Below, piece after piece: positions 44,394 to 53,140 of a stretch of DNA of 64,000 nucleotides. The translations under genes were made by a program, and so were the position numbers. The notes beneath the pieces are model-generated. The model made no database searches. It was not told the DNA's origin and was given only the letters and a program-made list of their open reading frames with translations. Within the stretch, counting starts at the first letter, position 1. Each line of letters begins with the position of its first letter. Origin of the DNA: Edaphobacter lichenicola (GTDB lineage: Bacteria; Acidobacteriota; Terriglobia; Terriglobales; Acidobacteriaceae); NCBI RefSeq assembly GCF_025264645.1, contig NZ_CP073696.1, forward strand, positions 1,984,001-2,048,000. Direction: 5' to 3'.

Positions 44394-44408
44394 ATGCGTT
44401 TACAGCAT
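44394..44408. promoter_or_regulatory. possible autoregulatory dyad upstream of lacI
   Basis: ATGC-GTTTACA-GCAT, 16 bp before the lacI start. The GTTTAC core is loosely related to the AAACGTTTTC sites elsewhere, but the match is partial. Confidence 0.3.
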
Positions 44409-44531
44409 AACTTAGATAGCCGCCCAATCCGCTACCCAAAGGGAGATCCGACGCTCAGCCATTTCGAGCTTCTCCGACAAGCGCACTTCAGGTAAGCGTC
44501 TGACTCTGCCGATTACTCCGGCATCACGCAC

Positions 44532-46190
44532 TTATCGTTCCGCTTCCTCTTCGTCATCGCTCTGCTTGGGCAGATCATCCACATCGAACACCAGCAAATG
44601 GCGCCCATCCGCATGCAGATAGTCAGCTACCGGTGGTACGCAGATGTGGCCTGCCATGACGGGGCTGCGATCGCCCGCCATCTCCGGCTCACGCAGGTCG
44701 TAGCAGCTGCCGTGGACGTGGCCGCTTACACTGAGCAACATTGTCGCGTAATAGTCGACCTGTAGGTCGTTCAACGCCTTCACGAGAGGCTCTTTTCGCT
44801 TGATAACCTCGACAAAAGCCGCGTCGCCGGTAAGCCCCTCAAGTTGGACCATCGGCGACGACATAAGATAGGACGGCATGCCGGCACCGCCTCCCATCGC
44901 ATAGCGGCCAGGATGTGCCTTTGCAAAACTCTGCAGCTCCATCGCCTGCTGGTACAGCAGAAGCTCGGTCGCATTGGGCCGCATCAGGTTGATCAAAATC
45001 AGCATCGCAAAGCCAGCGGTCGCTGCCGTAAGCCCTCTCACTACGATCTTGCTTTTGAGCTGCTTCCAATCTTCGATCAGCTCCGGCCCAAGGAGCGCAG
45101 CAACTGGGACGAGCGGATAGAGGTACCAGGTCCAGATCGGCCAGTCACTCGTAATGGACAGAACTGTATAAAAAAGCAAAGGGTGCAACAGTACGCAGAG
45201 CTGTACTCTACGCCCGCCCGCATCGGCGGAGGCATCATCTCCCGATCTGCGCAGTAACCGCAGCAAGAAGAGTATTCCCATCACGCAGGCCGGCCACGTC
45301 AGCAGTACATTGGCGGAACGCACCGCAAGCAGGCTCTTAATCGTGCTCGCCGATGGAGTCAAGCCCTCTTTGAGATTTTTGGCGATACCAGATATCGGCA
45401 GGAACGCGCCAAACTCCAGGCGGTTGAATAGAAAGTAAGCCGCCACCGGGAGAAGCCCGACACCAAACCAGAGAAGGTTTTGCAGCGCCGTCTTCCGCTT
45501 CCCTGTTGGCCTGTACAAGGTCAACGCACCATACGTGGCAACCACCATCAGAGCGTCAACTCGGCTCAAAACTATGCCGGAAGCCAGCAACCCGCTGAGC
45601 ACAGCGTTGCGAGGCGTCTGACACTCGAGCGGCTCAACGGCCATCCTTTGCCAGAACACCGCAAGGAAGAACAGAGTAAGTGAAATCTCCATTCCAGTTC
45701 GGCATGCGACAGCCATGAAGGTCACGGAAAATAGGGCAAATGCAAGGCCATAGCCATCAGCGAAATGAAGTGCGCTCTGGGTGCGACGCAATGCATAGTA
45801 AGTTCCGCACACGAGAAGCCAGACAAGCAGAATCAGCACGACGAAGAGCGATTCGCGATCTCCGAAGATGCGATACAGAAGAGCGTTGATCAGCAGCCAG
45901 AGAGGATGGTAGCCGTTCGTGGGCTGAATGCCGTTGAACGTCGAAACGCCATGACAAACCAGATTCTTCGCGACAACCAGATAGTAGAAGAAGTCATCTT
46001 CGAAAAACGGAAGGTACCGGTTGCCGCCGTGCGTAAACCGGGACAACAGCACAACAAGATAGGTTCCGAGCAAAGCCACAGGAAGAATGCGGGTCCATCT
46101 TGGCAGCACCGCTTGGCGAGAAGAATGCTGGCTGGAGACACCAGTCTCCTGAGATCTATTTTTTTGTGAGGCGGTCTCAGTTTTCCTCAA
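44532..46190 (-). CDS. GT-C type polytopic glycosyltransferase (ArnT/PMT-like)
   Basis: About 552 aa from TTG 46190, which has GAGGAG 7 nt upstream; TTG 46205 is the other choice. It has roughly ten hydrophobic helices. The first extracytoplasmic loop carries the acidic motif FFEDDFFYYLVVAKNL and then GIQPTNGYHPLWLLINALLY. This is the pattern of GT-C enzymes that use a polyprenyl-phosphate sugar. A soluble C-terminal domain of about 140 residues follows and ends in an acidic tail (DDLPKQSDDEEEAER). The acceptor is unknown. A link with the nearby pyruvyl transferase is possible but they are not in one operon. Confidence 0.8.
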   Translation of the reverse strand: MRKTETASQKNRSQETGVSSQHSSRQAVLPRWTRILPVALLGTYLVVLLSRFTHGGNRYLPFFEDDFFYYLVVAKNLVCHGVSTFNGIQPTNGYHPLWLLINALLYRIFGDRESLFVVLILLVWLLVCGTYYALRRTQSALHFADGYGLAFALFSVTFMAVACRTGMEISLTLFFLAVFWQRMAVEPLECQTPRNAVLSGLLASGIVLSRVDALMVVATYGALTLYRPTGKRKTALQNLLWFGVGLLPVAAYFLFNRLEFGAFLPISGIAKNLKEGLTPSASTIKSLLAVRSANVLLTWPACVMGILFLLRLLRRSGDDASADAGGRRVQLCVLLHPLLFYTVLSITSDWPIWTWYLYPLVPVAALLGPELIEDWKQLKSKIVVRGLTAATAGFAMLILINLMRPNATELLLYQQAMELQSFAKAHPGRYAMGGGAGMPSYLMSSPMVQLEGLTGDAAFVEVIKRKEPLVKALNDLQVDYYATMLLSVSGHVHGSCYDLREPEMAGDRSPVMAGHICVPPVADYLHADGRHLLVFDVDDLPKQSDDEEEAER

Positions 46191-46322
46191 GCATTTTCTC
46201 CTCAAGACGTTTGGAAAGACTTCTCCCTGCCCCTTTTAGGAAGTTCAGGGGTCTTCCTCTGCACTCTCGGCTGTTTGCTTAGCCCTAAGCTAACATTGGA
46301 AGCTTCAATCTCCTCACCAAAT

Positions 46323-46338
46323 CGGTAAAGGGTTACCG
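46323..46338. promoter_or_regulatory. inverted repeat upstream of the GT-C gene
   Basis: CGGTAA (46323-46328) and TTACCG (46333-46338) around AGGG, about 130 bp before the GT-C start. The symmetry and position fit a repressor or activator site. No regulator can be named. Confidence 0.3.
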
Positions 46339-46540
46339 TTGTACCCTTTGCGGGCAAACTTTGGCACTAGAACAGGCTGAAATATCCCCACAACCATCCT
46401 ACATGCAAAGATTTGCATAGGCGAGATGTATGTCAGCAATAAAATCTTCAAGAACCAAATCGGGACACAATCAAATCACCCACAAAATAAAGTTCCAGAA
46501 GTTGGCGTGTTTTTCCGCGTCGAAAAGCTGGCTGCTAACA

Positions 46541-46600
46541 ACCATCTCCACCATGCAAAGCACCACAAACTGACCACAAAAACACCACACGTTGCACCAC
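46541..46600. repeat. helically phased ACCAC/ACCAT array
   Basis: ACCAT or ACCAC occurs at 46541, 46550, 46562, 46573, 46584 and 46596, with spacings of 9, 12, 11, 11 and 12 bp. The last four units are ACCAC and are separated by A/C-rich spacers. On the minus strand this reads as repeated GTGGT. The spacing, close to one helical turn, suggests an iteron-like protein-binding or bending array. Frames through it encode only biased peptides. Confidence 0.5.
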
Positions 46601-46803
46601 GTTTTTGCGAAAAACCCCTGCAAAACATCGATTCTCCTCGCCATAGAAAAAGACGAAAAAAGGTTCAGCAAAGGTCTGTCGCCCCTTCTAAATCTTCTTA
46701 AGCGTACTGATAAGGAATCGAAAGCTGCACGGGCCGCGGCTGGAGGTGCCTTGCAGAAAGTTGGATCGTACTAGCAGTGTCGTGCAACAGCGCCGCCTCG
46801 CAG

Positions 46804-48381
46804 TTATTTTCGGACGGCAGCAGCAATTCGTCGAAGCTCTGGGAGAAGAGCACCTAAAGCGGTTGGAACGGACTCTTCCTGACCCAATGCGAAGTATGCA
46901 CTTTTATAGAGCGTGAACAATTGATCGTAGACTGCAACAGCAGCGGGCTGTGGCAGGTAGGTCTGGTAAGGAAGGCATAACTGCTTCTGCGCCTCCTCGA
47001 TGCTGTCGTATATCCCTGCGGACAACAGTGCAAAGATTCCCGATCCAAGGCTGGTTGGTATTCCGGCTGGTACCAGCACTGGTTTATCCAATACATTTGC
47101 GTAAATCTGGTTCAAGACCGCGTTGCTTTGAGGAATTCCGCCAGCATTGATAACTCGCTCCACAGGTACAGCATGGGCAGCCATTCGTTCGAGGATAATG
47201 CGCGTGTGCAGCGCGGTGCCTTCGATGGCCGCGTATAGTTCGTCCTGTGCAGTATGCAGGAGGTTCCAGCCGAAGGTTACGCCTCCAAGCTCTGGATTCA
47301 CGAGCACGGTGCGATCCCCGTTGTCCCAGGTCAATCGAAGAAGTCCCGTCTGGCCTGCGGCATAATTTTCTAGACCCTTCGCAAGCTCAGCTACTTTCAT
47401 TCCAGCGCGGCGAGAGATCGCTTCGAAGATGTCGCCAGTCGCAGAAAGACCAGCTTCGATGACAGTGAAATGTGGATGGACGCTGCCCGGAACGACACCG
47501 CACACGCCTGGGACGAGCTGGGTTTGAGCAGCCATCGCGATGATGCACGTGGAAGTACCGACGACATTCACAACATCACCCTCACGGCAGCCGGCGCCGA
47601 TAGCGTCCCAATGAGCGTCAAACGCACCGACCGGAATTGGGATGCCCGCCCGCAGCGTCAACTCCTGTGCCCACTTCTGTGAGAGTGTCCCGGCAGAATA
47701 GTCGGAGGTGAAGCAATCTCCGCTAAGTTTTTCGCGAATTCCGTCGAAGAGCGGATCTACCTTCAACAGGAACTCTTGCGAAGGCAGACCGCCCCACTTG
47801 GGATTCCACATCCATTTGTGGCCCATGGCGCAGACGCTACGTCGTACCTTGGCGGGATCAGTGATTCCTGCAAGCGTCGCCGCAACCATATCGCAGTGTT
47901 CAAAGGCACTTGCGAAGCGTTCTCGTTTGTCTGGATTGTGTCGAAGCCAATGTAGTAGCTTCGCGAAACCCCATTCGTGCGAATAGACTCCTCCACACCA
48001 GACGATAGCCTCCAACTTTTCTTTATGCGCGAGCTCGGTAATTTCACGCGCCTCCGCGTGCGCACGGTGATCGCACCACAGGTAATAGTCATCGAGTGGT
48101 TGCATTCGAGCATCCACCGGAATGACGCTGGATCCTGTGGTATCGAGCGCGATAGCAACAATATCTTCGCCGCTGACGCCGGTCTCTTTAAGCACCTTGC
48201 GCGTCGCCCGCACCAGCGCCTTCATTTGTTCATCGTGTGATTGTGTGGCGAAGTCCGGATCTTCTCGCCTGCGCTCCAAAGGGTAGTCGGACGAGGCCGT
48301 GCCAAGTCGGCCTCGCTCATTATCCAACAGCGTTACTCGAACGCTTAAGGTTCCGAAGTCAACTCCTGCAGCTATAGCCAC
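46804..48381 (-). CDS. araB: L-ribulokinase
   Basis: 525 aa from the GTG at 48381, which has GGAG close upstream; the frame extension to 48510 adds 43 residues without kinase character. It shows FGGY-family marks: AAGVDFGTLSVRVTLLD (phosphate loop), IALDTTGSSVIPVDARM, YYLWCDHRAHAEAREIT, YSHEWGFAKLLHW, the KWMWNPKWGGLPSQEFL region, VVNVVGTSTCIIAMA, and INAGGIPQSNAVLNQIYANV. It phosphorylates L-ribulose in arabinose use. araA and araD are not in this window. It is divergent from the GH51 gene across a 510-bp region with two LacI-type sites. Confidence 0.95.
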   Translation of the reverse strand: MAIAAGVDFGTLSVRVTLLDNERGRLGTASSDYPLERRREDPDFATQSHDEQMKALVRATRKVLKETGVSGEDIVAIALDTTGSSVIPVDARMQPLDDYYLWCDHRAHAEAREITELAHKEKLEAIVWCGGVYSHEWGFAKLLHWLRHNPDKRERFASAFEHCDMVAATLAGITDPAKVRRSVCAMGHKWMWNPKWGGLPSQEFLLKVDPLFDGIREKLSGDCFTSDYSAGTLSQKWAQELTLRAGIPIPVGAFDAHWDAIGAGCREGDVVNVVGTSTCIIAMAAQTQLVPGVCGVVPGSVHPHFTVIEAGLSATGDIFEAISRRAGMKVAELAKGLENYAAGQTGLLRLTWDNGDRTVLVNPELGGVTFGWNLLHTAQDELYAAIEGTALHTRIILERMAAHAVPVERVINAGGIPQSNAVLNQIYANVLDKPVLVPAGIPTSLGSGIFALLSAGIYDSIEEAQKQLCLPYQTYLPQPAAVAVYDQLFTLYKSAYFALGQEESVPTALGALLPELRRIAAAVRK

Positions 48382-48565
48382 AACTCCATCCCTCCAGACC
48401 TCTTTCAGCCTTCCAATTCTCCGGCCATCAAAGGAATCTCTTCCACGAAGATATCTCGCAAGGGCTTCATCTACGAGCCACACATCGGAGATTGCGAAGA
48501 AGCGCGCCAAAACGCCCCTTTGCAGATACGTTTGCCCAACCGGTTAGCACTACAGAGCGCTGGAG

Positions 48566-48576
48566 GAAACGTTTTC
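48566..48576. promoter_or_regulatory. LacI-type operator on the araB side
   Basis: GAAACGTTTTC, differing from the 28522 site by one base at its edge and followed by ACG as at 48843. It is about 185 bp upstream of the araB start. Confidence 0.6.
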
Positions 48577-48842
48577 ACGTTACTTGAACCTTTCAGCAAC
48601 TGTCAACCAAAGAGCAGATTCTATTAGCCCCTCGAGTGTGCGTTTATTTGGGAGACTGTCGAGATGCTTGTTGACGATGATAGTTAAAGTCTAGTATGTT
48701 GCTTTCTCATTAATGCTTTCTGCTGCCGCGCCACCTCACTGAAATCTCACCTCATTGATAAGTCCTTTCTCAAACAGGACCCGCAGGTGGTAAACGCAAT
48801 GAGTTGCAAATAATTAAGCAGCGAAGAAACGTACTTGAACTA

Positions 48843-48857
48843 GTAAGCGTTTTCACG
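48843..48857. promoter_or_regulatory. LacI-type operator on the GH51 side
   Basis: GTAAGCGTTTTCACG shares GCGTTTTCACG/ACGTTTTCACG with the 48566 site. The left half is degenerate (AAGC for AAAC). Lying 35 bp before the GH51 start codon, it would overlap the promoter or early leader. Confidence 0.55.
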
Positions 48858-48891
48858 AACTTGTTCCGATGGAACCACGGAGAGCCTGACA

Positions 48892-50850
48892 ATGGACGTT
48901 GCTTCGATAACCATGAGATCGAGAGTTGAGCATCTAAAGCGAATCTTCCTGAATATCGGATTGCTATTGTTTACGGGCACTTTCATGACACTGCCTTGCA
49001 GCGCACAGCAGACGACAGCAACGCTAACTATCCAACTCGACCGCGATGTTCATCCGGTTAGTCCCACGCTTTATGGCTTGATGACTGAAGAGATTAACTA
49101 CTCCTACGACGGCGGTTTATATGCGGAGATGGTGCGGAATCGCACATTTCAGGACCGTGGTTTTGGAGGGGTAGCTCACTGGAACATCGAACATTTGGGA
49201 ACTTCGGATGCAAAGGTGTCCGTCGACGAGACGGAAGGTCCGAGCGCAGCGCTGCCCCACAGCCTGCTAATCGAAATCAAGCAGGCCGACTCGGCGAATC
49301 CGGCAGGCGTACGGAACGAAGGCTACTGGGGCATGGCTCTGCGTCCCAATACAAATTACAAAGGATCGCTTTACGCAAAGGTGGGTTCTTCCGAACTAGG
49401 TCCGTTGAACATTGCACTGATAAACGACAACACAGGCAAAACAGTGGCTAGCACCACGGTACAAGCACTTTCGACGGAGTGGAAACGCTACGAGTTCTCA
49501 CTGACCACCGGAACCATAGCAACGTCGTCGGAGAACCATCTGCTGCTAACGGTTGGGCATGCAGGTAAGGTTTGGATTGATCTGGTTTCGCTCTTTCCCC
49601 CGACATACAAAGATCGCGCCAATGGAAATCGCCCTGATCTGATGGAGATGATGGCTGCTATGCACCCGAAGTTTTTGCGGCTACCTGGCGGCAACTATCT
49701 TGAGGGCGATCAGATCGACGAAAGGTTTGACTGGAAAAATACGATCGGTCCGCTTGTCGATCGACCGACACATCGAAGTCCGTGGAACTATCAATCGTCA
49801 GACGGAATGGGCTTATTGGAGTTTCTGGAATGGACAGAAGACCTGAAGATCCAGACCGTTCTTGCTGTCTACGCGGGATATTCCTTGAAAGGTGATCACA
49901 TTCATCCCGGGCCCGCGCTGACGCCGTTCGTCGAGGATGCCTTGGATGAGATTGAGTTTGCGACCGGAGACACATCAACAAAGTGGGGAGCAGTGCGGGC
50001 AAAACTTGGGCATCCAGCGCCCTTCCCCATTAAGTACGTCGAGATCGGCAATGAAGACTGGTTTGACCGATCGGGCAGCTATGAGGGACGTTACGCACAG
50101 TTCTACAAGGCCATTAAGGCCAAATATCCACAACTTGAATTAATTGCGACAGCACCGCTAAAAGGAATGAAGCCAGATGTGCTCGACGATCATTATTACA
50201 AGCGCGCCGATGAGTTCTTCGAAGATGTGAAGCACTACGACACAGTAGACAGGAATGGACCAAAGATCTTCGTCGGGGAGTGGGCGACACGTGAAGGATC
50301 GCCAACCACAAATATGGGCGCAGCACTTGGGGATGCGGCATGGATGACGGGCATGGAGAGAAACAGCGACTTAATCGTCATGGCTTCGTATGCGCCCTTG
50401 TTTGTCAACGTAAATCCGGGTGGAATGCAGTGGGAATCGGACTTAATCGGTTATGACGCGCTTACCAGCTATGGAGCTCCTAGTTTCTACGCGCAGTCGA
50501 TGTTTGCGGAGTTTCTTGGGACCGACGTGCCAGTGTCAACTGTTCAAGGTGGAGGTCCACGTTTCTTTTACTCAGTAACGCACGACTCCGCGAAAGAAGC
50601 GGTTTACATTAAATTAGTCAATGCGTCCTCCATCGCTCAGTCCATCGACATCGATATTACGGGCGCAAACAGCATTGAGAAGGCTGGCACCCTGGTGACG
50701 CTCCATGGCGATAATCCTGCCGAGACGAACACGATAACAGCTCCCATTCGCATCGTTCCCGTAAAGTCTACTGTCAAAATTGCAGGGGCAAAGTTCAACC
50801 ATACGATGCCACCCTATTCCATCCAGGTGCTCGAATTGCATGCGAAGTAG
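48892..50850 (+). CDS. secreted alpha-L-arabinofuranosidase (GH51)
   Basis: 652 aa. The signal peptide includes RIFLNIGLLLFTGTFMTLPC and is cleaved near SAQ (about residue 38). The GH51 barrel shows PTLYGLMTEEINYSYDGGLY near the start, RLPGGNYLEG, the acid/base glutamate in YVEIGNEDWFDRSG, and the nucleophile glutamate in KIFVGEWATREGSP, followed by the C-terminal beta-sandwich. A carbohydrate-binding-like segment (residues about 95-240) interrupts the N-terminal part, as in many exported members. It removes arabinose from arabinan or arabinoxylan side chains. It converges with galT only 5 bp away, with no terminator visible between them. Confidence 0.94.
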   Translation: MDVASITMRSRVEHLKRIFLNIGLLLFTGTFMTLPCSAQQTTATLTIQLDRDVHPVSPTLYGLMTEEINYSYDGGLYAEMVRNRTFQDRGFGGVAHWNIEHLGTSDAKVSVDETEGPSAALPHSLLIEIKQADSANPAGVRNEGYWGMALRPNTNYKGSLYAKVGSSELGPLNIALINDNTGKTVASTTVQALSTEWKRYEFSLTTGTIATSSENHLLLTVGHAGKVWIDLVSLFPPTYKDRANGNRPDLMEMMAAMHPKFLRLPGGNYLEGDQIDERFDWKNTIGPLVDRPTHRSPWNYQSSDGMGLLEFLEWTEDLKIQTVLAVYAGYSLKGDHIHPGPALTPFVEDALDEIEFATGDTSTKWGAVRAKLGHPAPFPIKYVEIGNEDWFDRSGSYEGRYAQFYKAIKAKYPQLELIATAPLKGMKPDVLDDHYYKRADEFFEDVKHYDTVDRNGPKIFVGEWATREGSPTTNMGAALGDAAWMTGMERNSDLIVMASYAPLFVNVNPGGMQWESDLIGYDALTSYGAPSFYAQSMFAEFLGTDVPVSTVQGGGPRFFYSVTHDSAKEAVYIKLVNASSIAQSIDIDITGANSIEKAGTLVTLHGDNPAETNTITAPIRIVPVKSTVKIAGAKFNHTMPPYSIQVLELHAK

Positions 50851-50855
50851 CTAGT

Positions 50856-51911
50856 TCATTGCAAAATGTGTTTTGAAACTCGCGAGTTCGCTTGCCTCAG
50901 AGTCTCAGCAGCGGATTCTGGAGTAATATCCCTTTGCGGCGATCCAAGCAACTCATATCCGACCATGAACTTCCGAATACTGGCGGACCGCAGTAGTGGC
51001 GGATAGAAGTGGGCATGAAATTGCCACTCAGGATGCTCAACTCCGTCGCATGGCGCAGGATGCAGTCCCATCGAATAAGGAAACGGAGTATCGAATACCT
51101 CGTCGTAAGTCGAAGTAACCGCTTGTAGGATTGAAGCGAAATCAGTCTTTTCCGCATCCGTGAAGGCTGGTAGTTGGGTGACATGACGCTTGGGGAGAAT
51201 CATCACCTCAAAAGGCCAAACTGCCCAGAATGGAACGACCGCGAGAAAGCTCTCATTCTTCACCACAACCCGTTCAGCGAGCGACTCTTCCAATTTCTGA
51301 TATTCGCACAACAAGACTGAACGGTTGTTGGTATGGTATTCACGCTGGCCTGCTAACTCTGCCACTACCTCGTTCGGAATCGACCGACTGGCCCATAGCT
51401 GTCCATGCGGGTGCGGATTGCTGGCCCCCATCATTGCCCCGCGATTTTCAAATATCTGTACGTAGGAAATGTCTTGCCGCGAACTTAACTCTTGGTATTG
51501 CTGTGCCCATAGATCTACTACGACACGAATGTCCGCCACTGACATCTTCGCTAAAGTCAGGTCATGGCGTGGGGAAAAACAGATCACACGACAGATCCCA
51601 CTTTCGCCCTCTGCCACAAGCAAACCTTTTTTATCCTCGTCACTTGAAAAATGAGGAGAATCCAATTTAAGGGCAGCAAAGTCATTCTGAAAGACATAGG
51701 TGCTCGTGTACTTGTCTGTTCGGACACCACCTGCACGCATATTTCCAGGACACAGGTAACAATGAGGATCGTATGTCAGAGCTATCTCTGCAGCTTTGGC
51801 CTCGGTCTGCCCCTGCCATGGTCGCTGAGTCCGGTTCGGTGAGACCAGCACCCATTCACGTTTTAGGGGATTAAACCGTCGATGAGGATTTTGCTGAGCT
51901 AATGGATTCAC
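50856..51911 (-). CDS. galT: galactose-1-phosphate uridylyltransferase
   Basis: 351 aa. The active-site His-Pro-His is in NPHPHGQLWA near residue 185, preceded by FENRGAMMGAS; zinc-site cysteines are in CYLCPGNMRAGG. The N-terminus RRFNPLKREWVLVSPNRTQR and the ending FMVGYELLGSPQRDITPE are typical. It exchanges UMP between UDP-glucose and galactose-1-phosphate in the Leloir pathway. It overlaps galK by 4 bp (ATGA), forming the end of the TonB receptor 2 operon. galE is not present here. Confidence 0.96.
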   Translation of the reverse strand: MNPLAQQNPHRRFNPLKREWVLVSPNRTQRPWQGQTEAKAAEIALTYDPHCYLCPGNMRAGGVRTDKYTSTYVFQNDFAALKLDSPHFSSDEDKKGLLVAEGESGICRVICFSPRHDLTLAKMSVADIRVVVDLWAQQYQELSSRQDISYVQIFENRGAMMGASNPHPHGQLWASRSIPNEVVAELAGQREYHTNNRSVLLCEYQKLEESLAERVVVKNESFLAVVPFWAVWPFEVMILPKRHVTQLPAFTDAEKTDFASILQAVTSTYDEVFDTPFPYSMGLHPAPCDGVEHPEWQFHAHFYPPLLRSASIRKFMVGYELLGSPQRDITPESAAETLRQANSRVSKHILQ

Positions 51912-53083
51912 GATACACCGCCTTTAGCGGCAAGCTCGAGGGCTCCATCTGAAGGTGCACACACAAAACATTCCGCCTGAATTCCCGTGCTCGTCGAGTA
52001 CTCCCGTTTTAGCGTCTCGACAAATCTTTCAGCACCATCCGCACGCACCACATTTACCGTACACCCGCCGAATCCACCACCGGTGATTCGCGCTCCAAAA
52101 CACTCTGGCTGCTGCATTGCAATGCGGACAAGTCCATCAATTTCAGGACAGCTCGCTGCGAAATCATCCCTCATACTCTCGTGAGCGAGGACCATCAATT
52201 CTCCAAATTTCCCCATATCGCCGTCCAAGAGAGCTTTCCGGGCATCGAGAACGCGCCCATTTTCAGTGATGATATGCCGACATCGCGCAAAACTTTCCTC
52301 AGTCATTTTTCCTTTACAAACTTCGAGGTCTTCAAGTGTCGCGTCCCGAAGTAGCTCTATTCCAGGCCGCTCACGCCGCAAGATGTCTTGTCCCACTTCC
52401 ACTTCATCGCGTCGATTTCCATACTCACCTGTCGCAACTGCATGTTTCACCATCGAGTTGCAGATGACAACCCGTACCTGGTCCGGCAGCGGCAGCAGTT
52501 CGAAGGCAAGTGATCGACAGTCCAATAACATCGCACGATGCGCAACCGCGCCAGCGACAACAAACTGGTCCATAATGCCGCTTTTCGCGCCAACATACTC
52601 GTTTTCTGCCCGACGGCACAGCGTTGCAACCTTCTCAAGCGGCAATTCGATCCCGGAATGGCCCAGCAACGCCATGGCCGTGGCGACCTCTACTGACGCA
52701 GACGAGCTTAGTCCGGCTCCCAATGGTACATCGCCCATTAGGCTCACATTACAGCCCGCCATAGAAATTCCAGCCTCAAGCAGAGACCACAGTACCCCGG
52801 CGGGATAATCACTCCAGCGCCCGCTAGCGGCACGCGACAAAGAAGCAATTTCGAAGGAGACTTCTTCTTCATAGTTGGCTGAGTAAAAAACAGCGAGTCC
52901 ATCCTGCCGTCCGCTGACCACCGCAACGGTTTTAAAATCGATCGCCATCGGCATTACCAAGCCGCCTGTATAGTCAGTATGTTCCCCGATCAGATTTACC
53001 CGCGCCGGCGCGGCATAGATACGTCCTTCGTGCCCAAAGCGTAGCCGATGCTCCTGCAGCGCCCGCTCTTTCTCCACCTTCAT
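51908..53083 (-). CDS. galK: galactokinase
   Basis: 391 aa GHMP kinase. The galactokinase signature is RVNLIGEHTDYTGGLVMP near residue 30, the ATP loop is GDVPLGAGLSSSASVEVA near residue 118, KSGIMDQFVVAGAVAH holds the catalytic Asp region, and the C-terminal motif is ARITGGGFGGCTVNVV. It phosphorylates galactose. It lies between the GH105 gene (57 bp upstream) and galT (overlapping). This arrangement suggests that galactose is released from pectic galactan. Confidence 0.97.
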   Translation of the reverse strand: MKVEKERALQEHRLRFGHEGRIYAAPARVNLIGEHTDYTGGLVMPMAIDFKTVAVVSGRQDGLAVFYSANYEEEVSFEIASLSRAASGRWSDYPAGVLWSLLEAGISMAGCNVSLMGDVPLGAGLSSSASVEVATAMALLGHSGIELPLEKVATLCRRAENEYVGAKSGIMDQFVVAGAVAHRAMLLDCRSLAFELLPLPDQVRVVICNSMVKHAVATGEYGNRRDEVEVGQDILRRERPGIELLRDATLEDLEVCKGKMTEESFARCRHIITENGRVLDARKALLDGDMGKFGELMVLAHESMRDDFAASCPEIDGLVRIAMQQPECFGARITGGGFGGCTVNVVRADGAERFVETLKREYSTSTGIQAECFVCAPSDGALELAAKGGVS

Positions 53084-53140
53084 TCACGACACCAGTTATT
53101 TGGAATTGCAAGACAGGATTATCCTACAACGCCAGAGCCA

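Larger units (their letters stand above)
46191..46803. other. intergenic region with phased repeats, no gene
   Basis: About 610 bp between the start of the GT-C gene and the end of araB. Two elements stand out: an inverted repeat CGGTAA-AGGG-TTACCG (46323-46338), possibly an operator for the GT-C gene, and the ACCAC array at 46541-46600. Small frames on both strands are low-complexity and are not counted as genes. Confidence 0.55.
48382..48891. other. divergent araB / GH51 control region
   Basis: 510 bp without a gene. It holds two LacI-type sites, GAAACGTTTTC (48566-48576) nearer araB and GTAAGCGTTTTCACG (48843-48857), 35 bp before the GH51 start. Their centres are about 280 bp apart, which would allow repression by looping. 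No other structure was recognised. Confidence 0.6.

Noticed and set aside
46426..46701. 91-codon basic frame in the araB/GT-C gap
   Set aside because: His/Lys/Pro-rich because it runs through the ACCAC repeat array; no start signal.
48382..48510. N-terminal extension of ribulokinase
   Set aside because: Kinase homology begins at the GTG at 48381; the added 43 residues are unrelated to FGGY enzymes.
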